Shown here: positions 1-7,475 of the stretch, in pieces
Layout: every line of letters starts with the position of its first letter
How positions within the stretch are numbered: position 1 is the first letter of the stretch
DNA from: CAZPHU01 sp964586285
GTDB taxonomy: Bacteria > Fibrobacterota > Chitinivibrionia > Chitinivibrionales > CAYFVL01
Reading direction: 5' to 3'
NCBI GenBank assembly: GCA_964586285.1
Contig: CAZPHU010000034.1
Coordinates: forward strand, 1-33,381
Length of the DNA: 33,381 nucleotides
Notes under the pieces: model-generated
Databases searched by the model: none
Seen by the model: only the letters and a program-made list of their open reading frames with translations
Told to the model about the DNA's origin: nothing
Position numbers and translations under genes: made by a program

Positions 1-303
1 CATCAGTTTGCGCAAGCGGTCAAGCGGATTGCCCGTCCCCTGCTCCTGAATTTGCCCCGATATGGTGTAGGAGTTATCCCTGGCCCGAAACAACAGAAAC
101 GGATCGGCTCCTATAAAAGAATATCGAGCGACTGTATCGCCGCCCGAAACGCTTTCGAGAAGGAAACTGTACTTCCTGTCACTAAAGAGCTTAAGCCACA
201 CGGATACCGGAGTCTCGGTATCCGCAAGTATGGTGTTGCAGACCGGTATAACCGTTGCCTTACCGGCATGCTCCTTGACCTGTTCAAAACTGGGTGTAAT
301 CAC
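1..303 (-). CDS. trpE: Anthranilate synthase component I, N-terminal part (partial)
   Basis: TrpE converts chorismate and ammonia or glutamine to anthranilate, the first step of tryptophan synthesis, with TrpG as its partner. Only the first 101 codons are present; the gene runs off the window at base 1. The translation holds the N-terminal TrpE block: VIPVCNTILADTETPVSVWL (residues 19-38), then a FLLESV segment and RYSFIGADPF, which is typical of TrpE and distinguishes it from PabB. The start is a GTG at 303-301, with AAGGA in the last codons of valS as ribosome binding site; no earlier start is possible because an in-frame TAA lies just upstream. It begins 4 bases after the valS stop, so the two are probably cotranscribed. 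The N-terminal block is diagnostic, but the catalytic C-terminal domain cannot be seen. Confidence 0.88.
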   Translation of the reverse strand, partial: MITPSFEQVKEHAGKATVIPVCNTILADTETPVSVWLKLFSDRKYSFLLESVSGGDTVARYSFIGADPFLLFRARDNSYTISGQIQEQGTGNPLDRLRKLM

Positions 304-307
304 ATCA

Positions 308-2971
308 CTATCCTTTTAGAGTCGAAAGGCTTTTTCGAAGTTTCTCCAGATTCAACACGATACCGTCATACTTCTCACGCTCTTTCTGAACGACGTCTTG
401 CGGTGCCCGCCTGACAAAGTTCTCGTTCTCAAGACGTTTTTGGGTTCCCTGAGCCATTTTTTCCAGGTGTGAAATTTCCTTGGTCAGACGTTCTATCTCC
501 ACCTCTTTGTCAATAAGACCTTGCAGCTCGATAAATACCTGATGGCCCCTGACAACCGCCTGTCCGGCAAATCCCGGTTTTTCGGCCTTGGTGTCAACGG
601 TAGTCTTTGTCAGCCTGGCAAACAAATTGATCAAAGGAATTTGACCTCTAAGCCATGATGAGCTTTCTTCGTCTGAGGGTATAATTATGGCTGTGCCTTT
701 TTTGTCGGGCGGAACGTTGTTTTCGGACCTTATTATTCTCAGGGAGGTGATTATCTCCTGGAGAGCCTCAAAGCGGCTCTCTATCTCGGTGTCAATCCAT
801 GCGGGTTGTGATTCGGGATACTCGGACAGCATAATGAATTCATTATCTATCAGCTGCGGATAGGTAACCTTCTCCCTGAGTTGCGACCAGATTTCATCCG
901 TAATAAAAGGCATCACGGGATGAAGCAGTTTCAGGATAGAGCCAAGAACGTATGTGCACATCTTGAGTGCGGTACTCCTAAGCTGCGGGTTTTCTTGCTG
1001 GTAGAAGTCGGGCTTTTTGGCCTCAACATACCAGTCACAGAAATCTCCCCAGGTAAAATCATAAAGTATATGGCAAGCCTCGTTGAGTCGAAAACCGTTT
1101 ACTGCTTCACAGACCGCCGCGGATGTATGCATCAGGCGGCTTAAAATCCACCTGTCTTCGGATTTCAGCTCTTCGGTCGCCGGCAGTGATGTAAACGTCA
1201 TGTGTTCGGTTATGTTGCCAAGCAGAAAGCGCGAGGCGTTCCAAAGCTTATTTGCAAAGTTACGTCCGATATCAAACGTATCCTTGCTCAAATAAACATC
1301 CGCGCCCTGAGAAGTAATCATGATCAGCGAAAACCGCAAAGCATCGGCACCGTAGACCGAAATGATTTCCAACGGATCAAGCGCATTACCCAGAGACTTG
1401 CTCATTTTCCGTCCCGTTTTGTCACGAACCGTTCCGTGAAGAACAATGTCGGTAAACGGAAGCTTATCGGTGAAATAAAGACCGGCCATCAACATTCGGG
1501 CTACCCAGAAAAACAGTATCTCGGGGGCTGTAACCAGAGTGTCCGTCGGATAGAACTTCTTTAATTCCGGGGTCTGCTGAGGCCAGCCCATGGTCGAAAA
1601 CGGCCACAGCCACGAGGAAAACCAGGTGTCGAGAACATCCTCATCCTGGCGCAGGTTTGTTGATTGACACTTGGTGCAGGTTTTGGGTTCATGCTCCGCT
1701 ACGATCATCTCGTTGCAGTCGCCACAGTACCATACCGGTATACGATGCCCCCACCAGATCTGGCGCGAAATGCACCAGTCACGTATGTTTTCCATCCATT
1801 CGATGTATGTCTTTCGCCATCGGTGCGGATGGAAACTGATTTGATTATCATATGCAGCCTTGAGGGCTTTTTCCGCCAGCGGTTTCATGCGAACAAACCA
1901 CTGATCCGAATAGAAGGGCTCGACAACGGTATGGCACCTGTAGCAGTGACCCACCGCATGATTATGCTCTTCGATTTTCTCTAAAAGCCCGGCGCTTTTC
2001 ATATCCTCCACAACAACCTTACGGGCCGCGAAACGATCTATGCCCCGGTATTTTTCGGGTATCGGACCGCACATATGCCCAGTTTCATCCATGACGACGA
2101 TAGGCTCCATCTCGTGGCGTAACCCCATCTGAAAGTCGTTGGGATCGTGGGCGGGGGTAACCTTTACCGCACCGGTTCCAAATTCCTTGCTGACAAAATC
2201 GTCCGTTATAAGAGGTATATCCCGCTCCACCAGAGGAAGACGTATGGTCTTGCCGATCAAATCGGTGTATCGCTCATCCCTGGGATTAACCGCCACGGCA
2301 GTATCTCCAAGCATCGTTTCGGGGCGGGTAGTCGCCACTGTCAAATGTCCCGAACCGTCGGAAAACGGGTATCGGAAGTGGTAGAGCTTTCCGGCAAGAT
2401 CCTGATGTTCCGCCTCTTCATCCGAAAGGGCGGTTTGACAGCGCGGACACCAGTTTATGATGTACTTACCCCGATATATAAGGCCGTCGTTAAAGAGTGT
2501 AACAAATACTTTTCGAACGGCCTTTGAAAGCCCCTCATCCATCGTAAAGCGTTCACGATCCCAGTCACAGGCGGTACCCAGCTTCTTAAGCTGACCGCTG
2601 ATCGTGGCATGATACTGTTCTTTCCACTCCCAAACCTTCTCCAGAAACTTCTCTCTGCCAAGGTCGTGACGACTTACGCCTTCCTTGGCAAGCTTTCGCT
2701 CGACAACGTTCTGAGTGGCGATTCCCGCATGATCTGTTCCGGGCATCCATAACGTTTCAAACCCTCTCATTCTTTTGAAACGAATGAGAATATCCTGGAT
2801 CGAATTGTTAAGGGCATGGCCCATATGAAGAATGCCGGTTACATTGGGCGGCGGAATTACAATCGAATATGTTTCTTTATCTGTGTTGGCATCTGCATGA
2901 AACAGTCGGTGCGACAACCATTTTTGGTAAATTTTTTCTTCCACCCGCGACGGGTTGTACTGTTTTCCCAT
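308..2971 (-). CDS. valS: Valine--tRNA ligase
   Basis: Cytoplasmic class I aminoacyl-tRNA synthetase that charges tRNA-Val. From the start chosen here it has 887 residues, a normal length. The HIGH signature reads HMGH (about residues 49-52) after PPPNVTGIL. The CP1 editing domain contains TTRPETMLGDTAVAVNP (about 214-230). Cysteine pairs CPRC, CYRC, CGDC and CTKC suggest zinc knuckles. The KMSKS loop is intact (about 522-526). The last 65 residues form the charged ValS C-terminal coiled coil. I chose the ATG at 2971 because GGGAG lies 7 bases upstream and the family-typical MGKQYNPS begins there; a GTG at 3004 would add 11 residues with no clear binding site. trpE follows 4 bases downstream. 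Confidence 0.97.
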   Translation of the reverse strand: MGKQYNPSRVEEKIYQKWLSHRLFHADANTDKETYSIVIPPPNVTGILHMGHALNNSIQDILIRFKRMRGFETLWMPGTDHAGIATQNVVERKLAKEGVSRHDLGREKFLEKVWEWKEQYHATISGQLKKLGTACDWDRERFTMDEGLSKAVRKVFVTLFNDGLIYRGKYIINWCPRCQTALSDEEAEHQDLAGKLYHFRYPFSDGSGHLTVATTRPETMLGDTAVAVNPRDERYTDLIGKTIRLPLVERDIPLITDDFVSKEFGTGAVKVTPAHDPNDFQMGLRHEMEPIVVMDETGHMCGPIPEKYRGIDRFAARKVVVEDMKSAGLLEKIEEHNHAVGHCYRCHTVVEPFYSDQWFVRMKPLAEKALKAAYDNQISFHPHRWRKTYIEWMENIRDWCISRQIWWGHRIPVWYCGDCNEMIVAEHEPKTCTKCQSTNLRQDEDVLDTWFSSWLWPFSTMGWPQQTPELKKFYPTDTLVTAPEILFFWVARMLMAGLYFTDKLPFTDIVLHGTVRDKTGRKMSKSLGNALDPLEIISVYGADALRFSLIMITSQGADVYLSKDTFDIGRNFANKLWNASRFLLGNITEHMTFTSLPATEELKSEDRWILSRLMHTSAAVCEAVNGFRLNEACHILYDFTWGDFCDWYVEAKKPDFYQQENPQLRSTALKMCTYVLGSILKLLHPVMPFITDEIWSQLREKVTYPQLIDNEFIMLSEYPESQPAWIDTEIESRFEALQEIITSLRIIRSENNVPPDKKGTAIIIPSDEESSSWLRGQIPLINLFARLTKTTVDTKAEKPGFAGQAVVRGHQVFIELQGLIDKEVEIERLTKEISHLEKMAQGTQKRLENENFVRRAPQDVVQKEREKYDGIVLNLEKLRKSLSTLKG

Positions 2972-3237
2972 TCTTACTCCCGAACGATTTCCAATCGGCT
3001 CCACTCATTTTATACGCGAAAATATTTGATGAATATACAACAAAGTCGTGATGCTTTTCGAGTTCACGGCAAAGATATACCTGCGCAGGATCTGCTTGAT
3101 AAGTAGCTGCGTGGTTTCTTTCAGCAACTTTTTGGATTTTTTTGTCGGATAGAAGCGCGTTTCTTTGTCATATTGGTTATCCAGGTGATTTTTATTTCTT
3201 ATCCCTTGGATTTTTGATCGTTGATTCTCCGGCTTTG
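2972..3237. other. Non-coding stretch upstream of valS
   Basis: This AT-rich stretch up to the assembly gap has no convincing reading frame on either strand. It must hold the valS promoter, but I could not pick out a confident -35/-10 pair. Confidence 0.5.
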
Positions 3238-3337
3238 NNNNNNNNNNNNNNNNNNNNNNNNNNNNNNNNNNNNNNNNNNNNNNNNNNNNNNNNNNNNNNN
3301 NNNNNNNNNNNNNNNNNNNNNNNNNNNNNNNNNNNNN
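3238..3337. other. Assembly gap (100 N)
   Basis: A run of exactly 100 N, the usual placeholder for a scaffold join of unknown size. Unlike the second gap, its flanks share no identical sequence, so bases may really be missing. Whatever the terminator just downstream belongs to may lie in it. Confidence 0.95.
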
Positions 3338-3344
3338 GACTTAG

Positions 3345-3401
3345 AAAATACGATTCATCAGTGCTTTCCTGCTACATATGTGGCGACTGTCGTATTTTTT
3401 T
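3345..3401 (+). terminator. Intrinsic terminator just after the gap
   Basis: AAAATACGA (3345-3353) pairs perfectly with TCGTATTTT (3390-3398). An inner CAGT/ACTG stem (3359-3362 with 3386-3389) extends the helix across a 5-base bulge. It runs into a stretch of seven T (3395-3401). No plus-strand gene is visible before it, so it may end a transcript that starts in the gap. Confidence 0.5.
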
Positions 3402-3424
3402 CGGGCTTTGCCGACAACCACAAC

Positions 3425-3454
3425 TTGATTGATTGCGTGTACGCGAACTATATT
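3425..3454 (+). promoter_or_regulatory. Candidate sigma-70 type promoter of a small RNA
   Basis: TTGATT (3425-3430) and TATATT (3449-3454) are separated by 18 bases. The hexamers match the housekeeping consensus at 4/6 and 5/6. The predicted start near 3461 would give a transcript of about 98 bases ending at the terminator at 3519-3558. Confidence 0.4.
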
Positions 3455-3460
3455 AAGTCT

Positions 3461-3558
3461 CGTTTAACCGTCGGAGTATGCATTCATGGCCCTTTAGGGC
3501 CCGGGATACATAAGCTGTAGCCGGTATTGCCGAATCCCGGCGGTATCCGGCTTTTTTT
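3461..3558 (+). ncRNA. Candidate small non-coding RNA (orphan)
   Basis: A transcript unit of about 98 bases is suggested by a promoter-like pair at 3425-3454 and a strong intrinsic terminator at 3519-3558, with no coding frame between them. Inside is a GC-rich hairpin GGCCC-TTTA-GGGCC (about 3488-3501), flanked by possible TATG/CATA pairing. It does not resemble 4.5S, 6S, tmRNA or RNase P RNA. It could instead be an attenuator or riboswitch-like leader, but the downstream gene starts over 400 bases later. Function unknown. Confidence 0.35.
3519..3558 (+). terminator. Intrinsic terminator
   Basis: AGCCGG at the left (from 3519) pairs with CCGGCT at the right (ending 3552), with further imperfect pairing of TATTGCCG with CGGCGGTAT around an AATCC loop. 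The hairpin is followed by seven T (3552-3558). It is the second plus-strand terminator in 160 bases. Confidence 0.65.
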
Positions 3559-3972
3559 GTGTCGGATAGTTGTTTAAAGTAGCTAAAATGACCGATTTAG
3601 ATTCCAGATGCCGCAAAACCGGTTTTGGTGAACAGCTAAATACAGTAAAACCCGATCAATCCATATAAAAAACGAAAAGAAAGAAACATATCTTACCGAC
3701 ACCAGCCTTTCGGCAGTCTGTTTCGGCAATAATCCGGAAATACGGACGGTCACCGGTTTCTAATTTGCAGCTTATTCGTTTTCTGATCTTAAAGAAATTA
3801 TGTTCTGATCGAAGACGCGATATGAGCGAATCAAATTCACCACAATGTCATGGTTTTTCCATGATCTGACCAAATTACCGATATATTTAGTTGAATGTAA
3901 CCGGAAAGAGGAATGCATATCAAGGTATAGCCGGTGTATGGGACGACCTGAACGCGATAAACGGGAGAAAAG
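3559..3972 (+). other. Non-coding leader region of the PEPCK-like gene
   Basis: No reading frame is supported here. It contains a short perfect inverted repeat, TCATGG-TTTTT-CCATGA (3848-3864), about 110 bases upstream of the start codon, which could be an operator or a small hairpin. GGGAG at 3963-3967 is the ribosome binding site of the next gene. The promoter could not be placed with confidence. Confidence 0.4.
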
Positions 3973-5859
3973 ATGAAAACTAACGATTTAAAAAATGTAA
4001 AACTGCCTGATTATATCAGTGAGCTTATCGAGAAGGCTCCCAAAACAACCTGGGGGCACAGCATATATGATCTGTACGAGCTTTCGATGGGTGACGGTAA
4101 AGAGACGGTATGGAATGTAAGCTATACTCTTCCGGGTGATAAGGTAGTTACAGAGGCACAGGTTGTCAAAACCAAAAACGGAATCAGTGCCAATTACCTG
4201 GAGCCATACATGCGCAGACGTGATCCCAACTGTATGGTTGTAGCCGACGATAAGCCTTCAGATAAAGATAAATTTAATGAAAGGTTCGGCTATTCGTTCA
4301 ACGATCTTCGTCAGGAAACCCTTGAGTGGCTTTCCGGGCAGGATCTCGCTTTTTTCGCATTTGAAGCCGGTCAACCGGGAATGGGTGGAGACGCTCTAGC
4401 CATTTGTCCCGCTAACGCGGGTTTCTTTGCCTTCGGATTGGGATTGTTGCAGGGGGTTGTGGACCTCAGAAAAATGGAAAGGGAGTTTGTCCCGGAAGTA
4501 ATAATCTACGTGGCACCACCTTTCAGGCATACTCACTTTGACGGAAAACAGGTGGTGGTCCACAATCGTGTCGATGTTCACGAAATCTACTCCTACAATC
4601 TCTATCCCGGTCCCAGTGCGAAAAAAGGCGTATACGGGGCGTTGATCAACAAGGGAGCCAAGGAAGGGTGGATTACTGCTCACTGCTCCGCCGTGCAGGT
4701 TGTTACTCCGTATGACAATATCGTTACTTTCATGCATGAGGGAGCCAGTGGCGGCGGAAAAAGCGAGATGTTGCAGCAGCCTCACCGTATGCCCGACGGG
4801 CGTCTGCTTCTGGGAAGAAATATCATTACCCAGGAAGAGCGCTTTGTGGAAATTCCGCGAACCTGCGATCTTCATCCGGTATGTGATGATATGGGACTCT
4901 GCCACCCGGACCTGCAGGAGAAAAACGGTAAGCTGTGGATTATGGATGCAGAGGAAGCCTGGTTTGTTCGTGTCGACCATATAACCTCCTACGGCACCGA
5001 TCACGACCTGGAATCACTCACCGTAGAACCTTCCGAGCCTCTGCTGTTTTTAAATATCGATGCGGTAAGCGGATCGACGGCACTGATCTGGGAACACATA
5101 AACGATGAGCCGGGTAAGCGTTGTCCCAATCCCAGGGTGATTTTGCCAAGAAAGATTGTTCCCGGAGTCGTAGACGAGAAGACCCATATCGATATTCGCA
5201 GTTTCGGAGTTCGCACTCCGCCGTGTACTAAAGAGAAACCAACATATGGAATATTCGGTTTGCTTCACGTGCTTCCGCCTGCACTTGCATGGTTGTGGCG
5301 TCTGGTAGCACCCAGAGGATATTCAAACCCAAGTATAGTTGATACAGGTGTAATGAGCAGTGAAGGGGTGGGTAGTTACTGGCCTTTTGCAACCGGCAGA
5401 AAGGTAAACCAGGCCAATCTGCTTCTGAATCAGTTTAGGGAGACCTGGAGAACCCGATACATACTTACTCCAAATCGGCATATAGGCGCGTGGAAAACCG
5501 GTTTCATGTCCGAATGGCTGGCGCGAGATTATCTGGCAAGACGTGGTCACGCAAGATTTCAAAACGATCAGCTGGAACCGGCACGATGTTCCCTGCTCGG
5601 TTATGCACTTCACAGCATGCGTATAGAAGGAACGATTATTCCGCCAAGCTTTCTGCAGGTGGATCTGCAGAATGAAGTCGGGCCGGAAGCCTACGACAAG
5701 GGCGCGACTATGCTCAGGGAATTTTTCCACGCACAAGTGAGACAGTATCTGGAACCCGATCTGGATCCGCTGGGTAGAGACATCATAACCTGTTGTCTTG
5801 ATAATGGTTCTATAACCGACTATGAAGATCTCATTCGGAGAAATGATAATTTCGTATAA
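3973..5859 (+). CDS. PEPCK-like P-loop protein of unknown function (DUF4914 type)
   Basis: A 628-residue soluble protein. A Walker-A-like P-loop, GASGGGKS (residues 257-264, preceded by MHE), and a later block IMDAEEAWFVRVDHI resemble the kinase-1 and kinase-2 motifs of the phosphoenolpyruvate carboxykinase/HPr kinase fold. By recall, the whole sequence fits the uncharacterised DUF4914 family, whose members are about this length. Binding of ATP or GTP is likely; substrate and reaction are unknown, and I do not claim PEPCK activity because the canonical GxSGTGKTT is not kept. Start: ATG with GGGAG 5 bases upstream. It appears monocistronic, with an intrinsic terminator at 6072-6109. The last 55 bases are repeated after the second N run, so the end of the gene is intact and the apparent gap is doubtful. 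Confidence 0.85.
   Translation: MKTNDLKNVKLPDYISELIEKAPKTTWGHSIYDLYELSMGDGKETVWNVSYTLPGDKVVTEAQVVKTKNGISANYLEPYMRRRDPNCMVVADDKPSDKDKFNERFGYSFNDLRQETLEWLSGQDLAFFAFEAGQPGMGGDALAICPANAGFFAFGLGLLQGVVDLRKMEREFVPEVIIYVAPPFRHTHFDGKQVVVHNRVDVHEIYSYNLYPGPSAKKGVYGALINKGAKEGWITAHCSAVQVVTPYDNIVTFMHEGASGGGKSEMLQQPHRMPDGRLLLGRNIITQEERFVEIPRTCDLHPVCDDMGLCHPDLQEKNGKLWIMDAEEAWFVRVDHITSYGTDHDLESLTVEPSEPLLFLNIDAVSGSTALIWEHINDEPGKRCPNPRVILPRKIVPGVVDEKTHIDIRSFGVRTPPCTKEKPTYGIFGLLHVLPPALAWLWRLVAPRGYSNPSIVDTGVMSSEGVGSYWPFATGRKVNQANLLLNQFRETWRTRYILTPNRHIGAWKTGFMSEWLARDYLARRGHARFQNDQLEPARCSLLGYALHSMRIEGTIIPPSFLQVDLQNEVGPEAYDKGATMLREFFHAQVRQYLEPDLDPLGRDIITCCLDNGSITDYEDLIRRNDNFV
5805..5859 (+). repeat. 55-bp direct repeat, left copy (contig end)
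   Basis: This sequence, covering the last 18 codons or so of the preceding gene including its stop, is repeated without a mismatch at 5960-6014 on the other side of the N run. A 55-base identity is what two unmerged de Bruijn contigs with k=55 would show. Confidence 0.95.
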
Positions 5860-5959
5860 NNNNNNNNNNNNNNNNNNNNNNNNNNNNNNNNNNNNNNNNN
5901 NNNNNNNNNNNNNNNNNNNNNNNNNNNNNNNNNNNNNNNNNNNNNNNNNNNNNNNNNNN
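5860..5959. other. Assembly gap (100 N), probably artefactual
   Basis: Exactly 100 N between two identical 55-base sequences. The simplest reading is that the two contigs overlap by 55 bases and that the true sequence lacks both the N run and one repeat copy. Confidence 0.9.
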
Positions 5960-6014
5960 TGGTTCTATAACCGACTATGAAGATCTCATTCGGAGAAATG
6001 ATAATTTCGTATAA
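5960..6014 (+). repeat. 55-bp direct repeat, right copy (contig start)
   Basis: Identical to 5805-5859. It contains the 3' end of the PEPCK-like gene again and should not be annotated as a separate gene fragment. Confidence 0.95.
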
Positions 6015-6071
6015 TAAGTAGATTGTATAGAGGCTTGCCGAATAAAGATTGAAGCGAGTCGAAAAGCCAGG

Positions 6072-6109
6072 AGCTGCACGGGAGACCGATCTCGTGCAGC
6101 TATTTTTTT
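6072..6109 (+). terminator. Intrinsic terminator of the PEPCK-like gene
   Basis: AGCTGCACG (6072-6080) pairs with CGTGCAGCT (6093-6101), extended by a G-U pair, and is followed by seven T (6103-6109). It lies 58 bases after the repeated stop codon. Confidence 0.85.
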
Positions 6110-6286
6110 GATCCTTCCCCACTTCTTTTGATATCTCTTCGGTCACTAGAGGCAAGCAGTTTCTGTTGACGCAAAGTGTATTCCCGCCCTTACCGATTGC
6201 CTTCTTCCGGTAATATGAGCGCTGTTTAATCTAATTAGCCGGCCTAAAGATTGCTCATTTTTTCAAACAATTTTTCTTTTTCAGGT

Positions 6287-6307
6287 TACTCCTATTTAGA
6301 CGGAGTA
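6287..6307 (+). promoter_or_regulatory. Hairpin covering the ribosome binding site of the pyruvyl transferase gene
   Basis: TACTCC (6287-6292) is the exact inverted repeat of GGAGTA (6302-6307), with a 9-base loop. The right arm is the Shine-Dalgarno sequence for the ATG at 6313, so folding of the mRNA would hide it. A G-U pair can extend the stem to 7. Translational control is an inference. Confidence 0.4.
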
Positions 6308-6312
6308 GGTTC

Positions 6313-7461
6313 ATGCACAATTCTCGTGATTGCCTCAGAATCGGCATTTATGGCTCCTACGGCGGCTACAACCTTGGTGATGAGGCAATTTTACAGAGTA
6401 TTATTGCCGATCTGCGGGCCAATGTACGTGCGCGACTGACGGTATTTACCCGCGATCCGCAGGACACTTTGCGTCGCCACAAGGTCGATCGCGCAATCCC
6501 CAGTTGGCAAATGTCGCGTGAAGAGGTGCGCCAGGAGGTAGAGCGGCTCGATTTTTTGATCCTTGGGGGCGGGGGCATTCTATACGATGCGGACGCCAGG
6601 GCATATCTGCGTGAGCCGATGATCGCTATAGAAAAAGATATACCGGTGATGGTGTATGCTGTCAGTGCCGGACCTTTGAATAACCATGCGGTTCGCCATG
6701 AAATCCTGCAGTTTCTTGAAAGGGTTACGGCGGTGACTGTTCGCGATCGCACGGCGCTGTGTCTGTTGGAGGAGCTTGGGCTCAAGCGCGAGGTGATTCT
6801 TACCGCCGATCCTGCTTTCCGATTGTTTTATGATCCGTCCCGGTATGCACTCAATCAGTCAAAGCAATCAAAGCAGGGCGATAGGATCAGAAGAATCGGA
6901 ATGTCCGTACGAGAGCCGGGACCGGCAGCACCCGACATAAACGAGCACAGCTATCAACAGATGCTTGCCGACAGTGCCGACTTTATCGTAGAGAGGTTTG
7001 GCGCGGAGGTGATTTTTGTTCCAATGGAGAGAAAAAACCGCGATCTGCAACAGTCTCATGCAGTCATCAGCCGAATGCTGCGTGCCGAGTATGCATCGGT
7101 TTTTCATGATGAGCTTACTCCGGATCAGCTCCTGGGGGTAATAGGCGGATTGGATTTTTGTATAGGCATGCGCCTTCATTTTCTTCTATTTTCAGCTTTG
7201 TGTGGGGTCCCTTTCGTGGGGCTGCCGTACTCACCAAAGGTATTGGCTTTCCTGGAGGATATCGGGATGACCGAGCCGCCAATCAATATGGTAGATGCCG
7301 GGCGTCTGATTGCTCATATAGATTATGCATGGGATAACCGTCAAAAGGTTGTTGATTACATGCAATGTCATATTCCCGCACTCCGAGAACGCGCCTCCAA
7401 GAATATCCAAATAGCGATGACCATTTTACATGAAAGATACGGAACATTACCTCGGCCATAG
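6313..7461 (+). CDS. csaB: Polysaccharide pyruvyl transferase family protein (CsaB-like)
   Basis: Members of this family transfer a pyruvyl ketal from phosphoenolpyruvate to a sugar of a cell-surface glycan; CsaB makes the pyruvylated anchor for SLH-domain proteins. At 382 residues the length fits. The N-terminal motif GSYGGYNLGDEAIL (14-27) and the GGGGILYD loop (85-92) are typical, as are the MSVR segment (197-200) and the C-terminal GMRLHF...YSPKV block, with R287 and H289 as likely active-site residues. No signal peptide, so it is cytoplasmic or membrane-associated. The start ATG is preceded by GGAG/TAGG within a hairpin. A FAD-dependent oxidoreductase follows 14 bases downstream and is probably cotranscribed. 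The glycan substrate is unknown, and no SLH-domain protein is visible in the window, so the csaB name is by family only. Confidence 0.85.
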   Translation: MHNSRDCLRIGIYGSYGGYNLGDEAILQSIIADLRANVRARLTVFTRDPQDTLRRHKVDRAIPSWQMSREEVRQEVERLDFLILGGGGILYDADARAYLREPMIAIEKDIPVMVYAVSAGPLNNHAVRHEILQFLERVTAVTVRDRTALCLLEELGLKREVILTADPAFRLFYDPSRYALNQSKQSKQGDRIRRIGMSVREPGPAAPDINEHSYQQMLADSADFIVERFGAEVIFVPMERKNRDLQQSHAVISRMLRAEYASVFHDELTPDQLLGVIGGLDFCIGMRLHFLLFSALCGVPFVGLPYSPKVLAFLEDIGMTEPPINMVDAGRLIAHIDYAWDNRQKVVDYMQCHIPALRERASKNIQIAMTILHERYGTLPRP

Positions 7462-7475
7462 TAAGGATTTGTATT

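Noticed and set aside
52..414. Plus-strand open frame at the left end
   Set aside because: It is antisense to trpE and the end of valS, both recognisable.
3488..3502. GGCCC-TTTA-GGGCC hairpin as a stand-alone terminator
   Set aside because: No T run follows it; it is better seen as an internal stem of the candidate small RNA.
3142..3520. Open frames that run through the first N gap
   Set aside because: Reading through N has no meaning, and the real parts show no coding pattern.
4396..5004. Minus-strand open frame of 202 codons
   Set aside because: Antisense to the PEPCK-like gene; no signal, family pattern or binding site.
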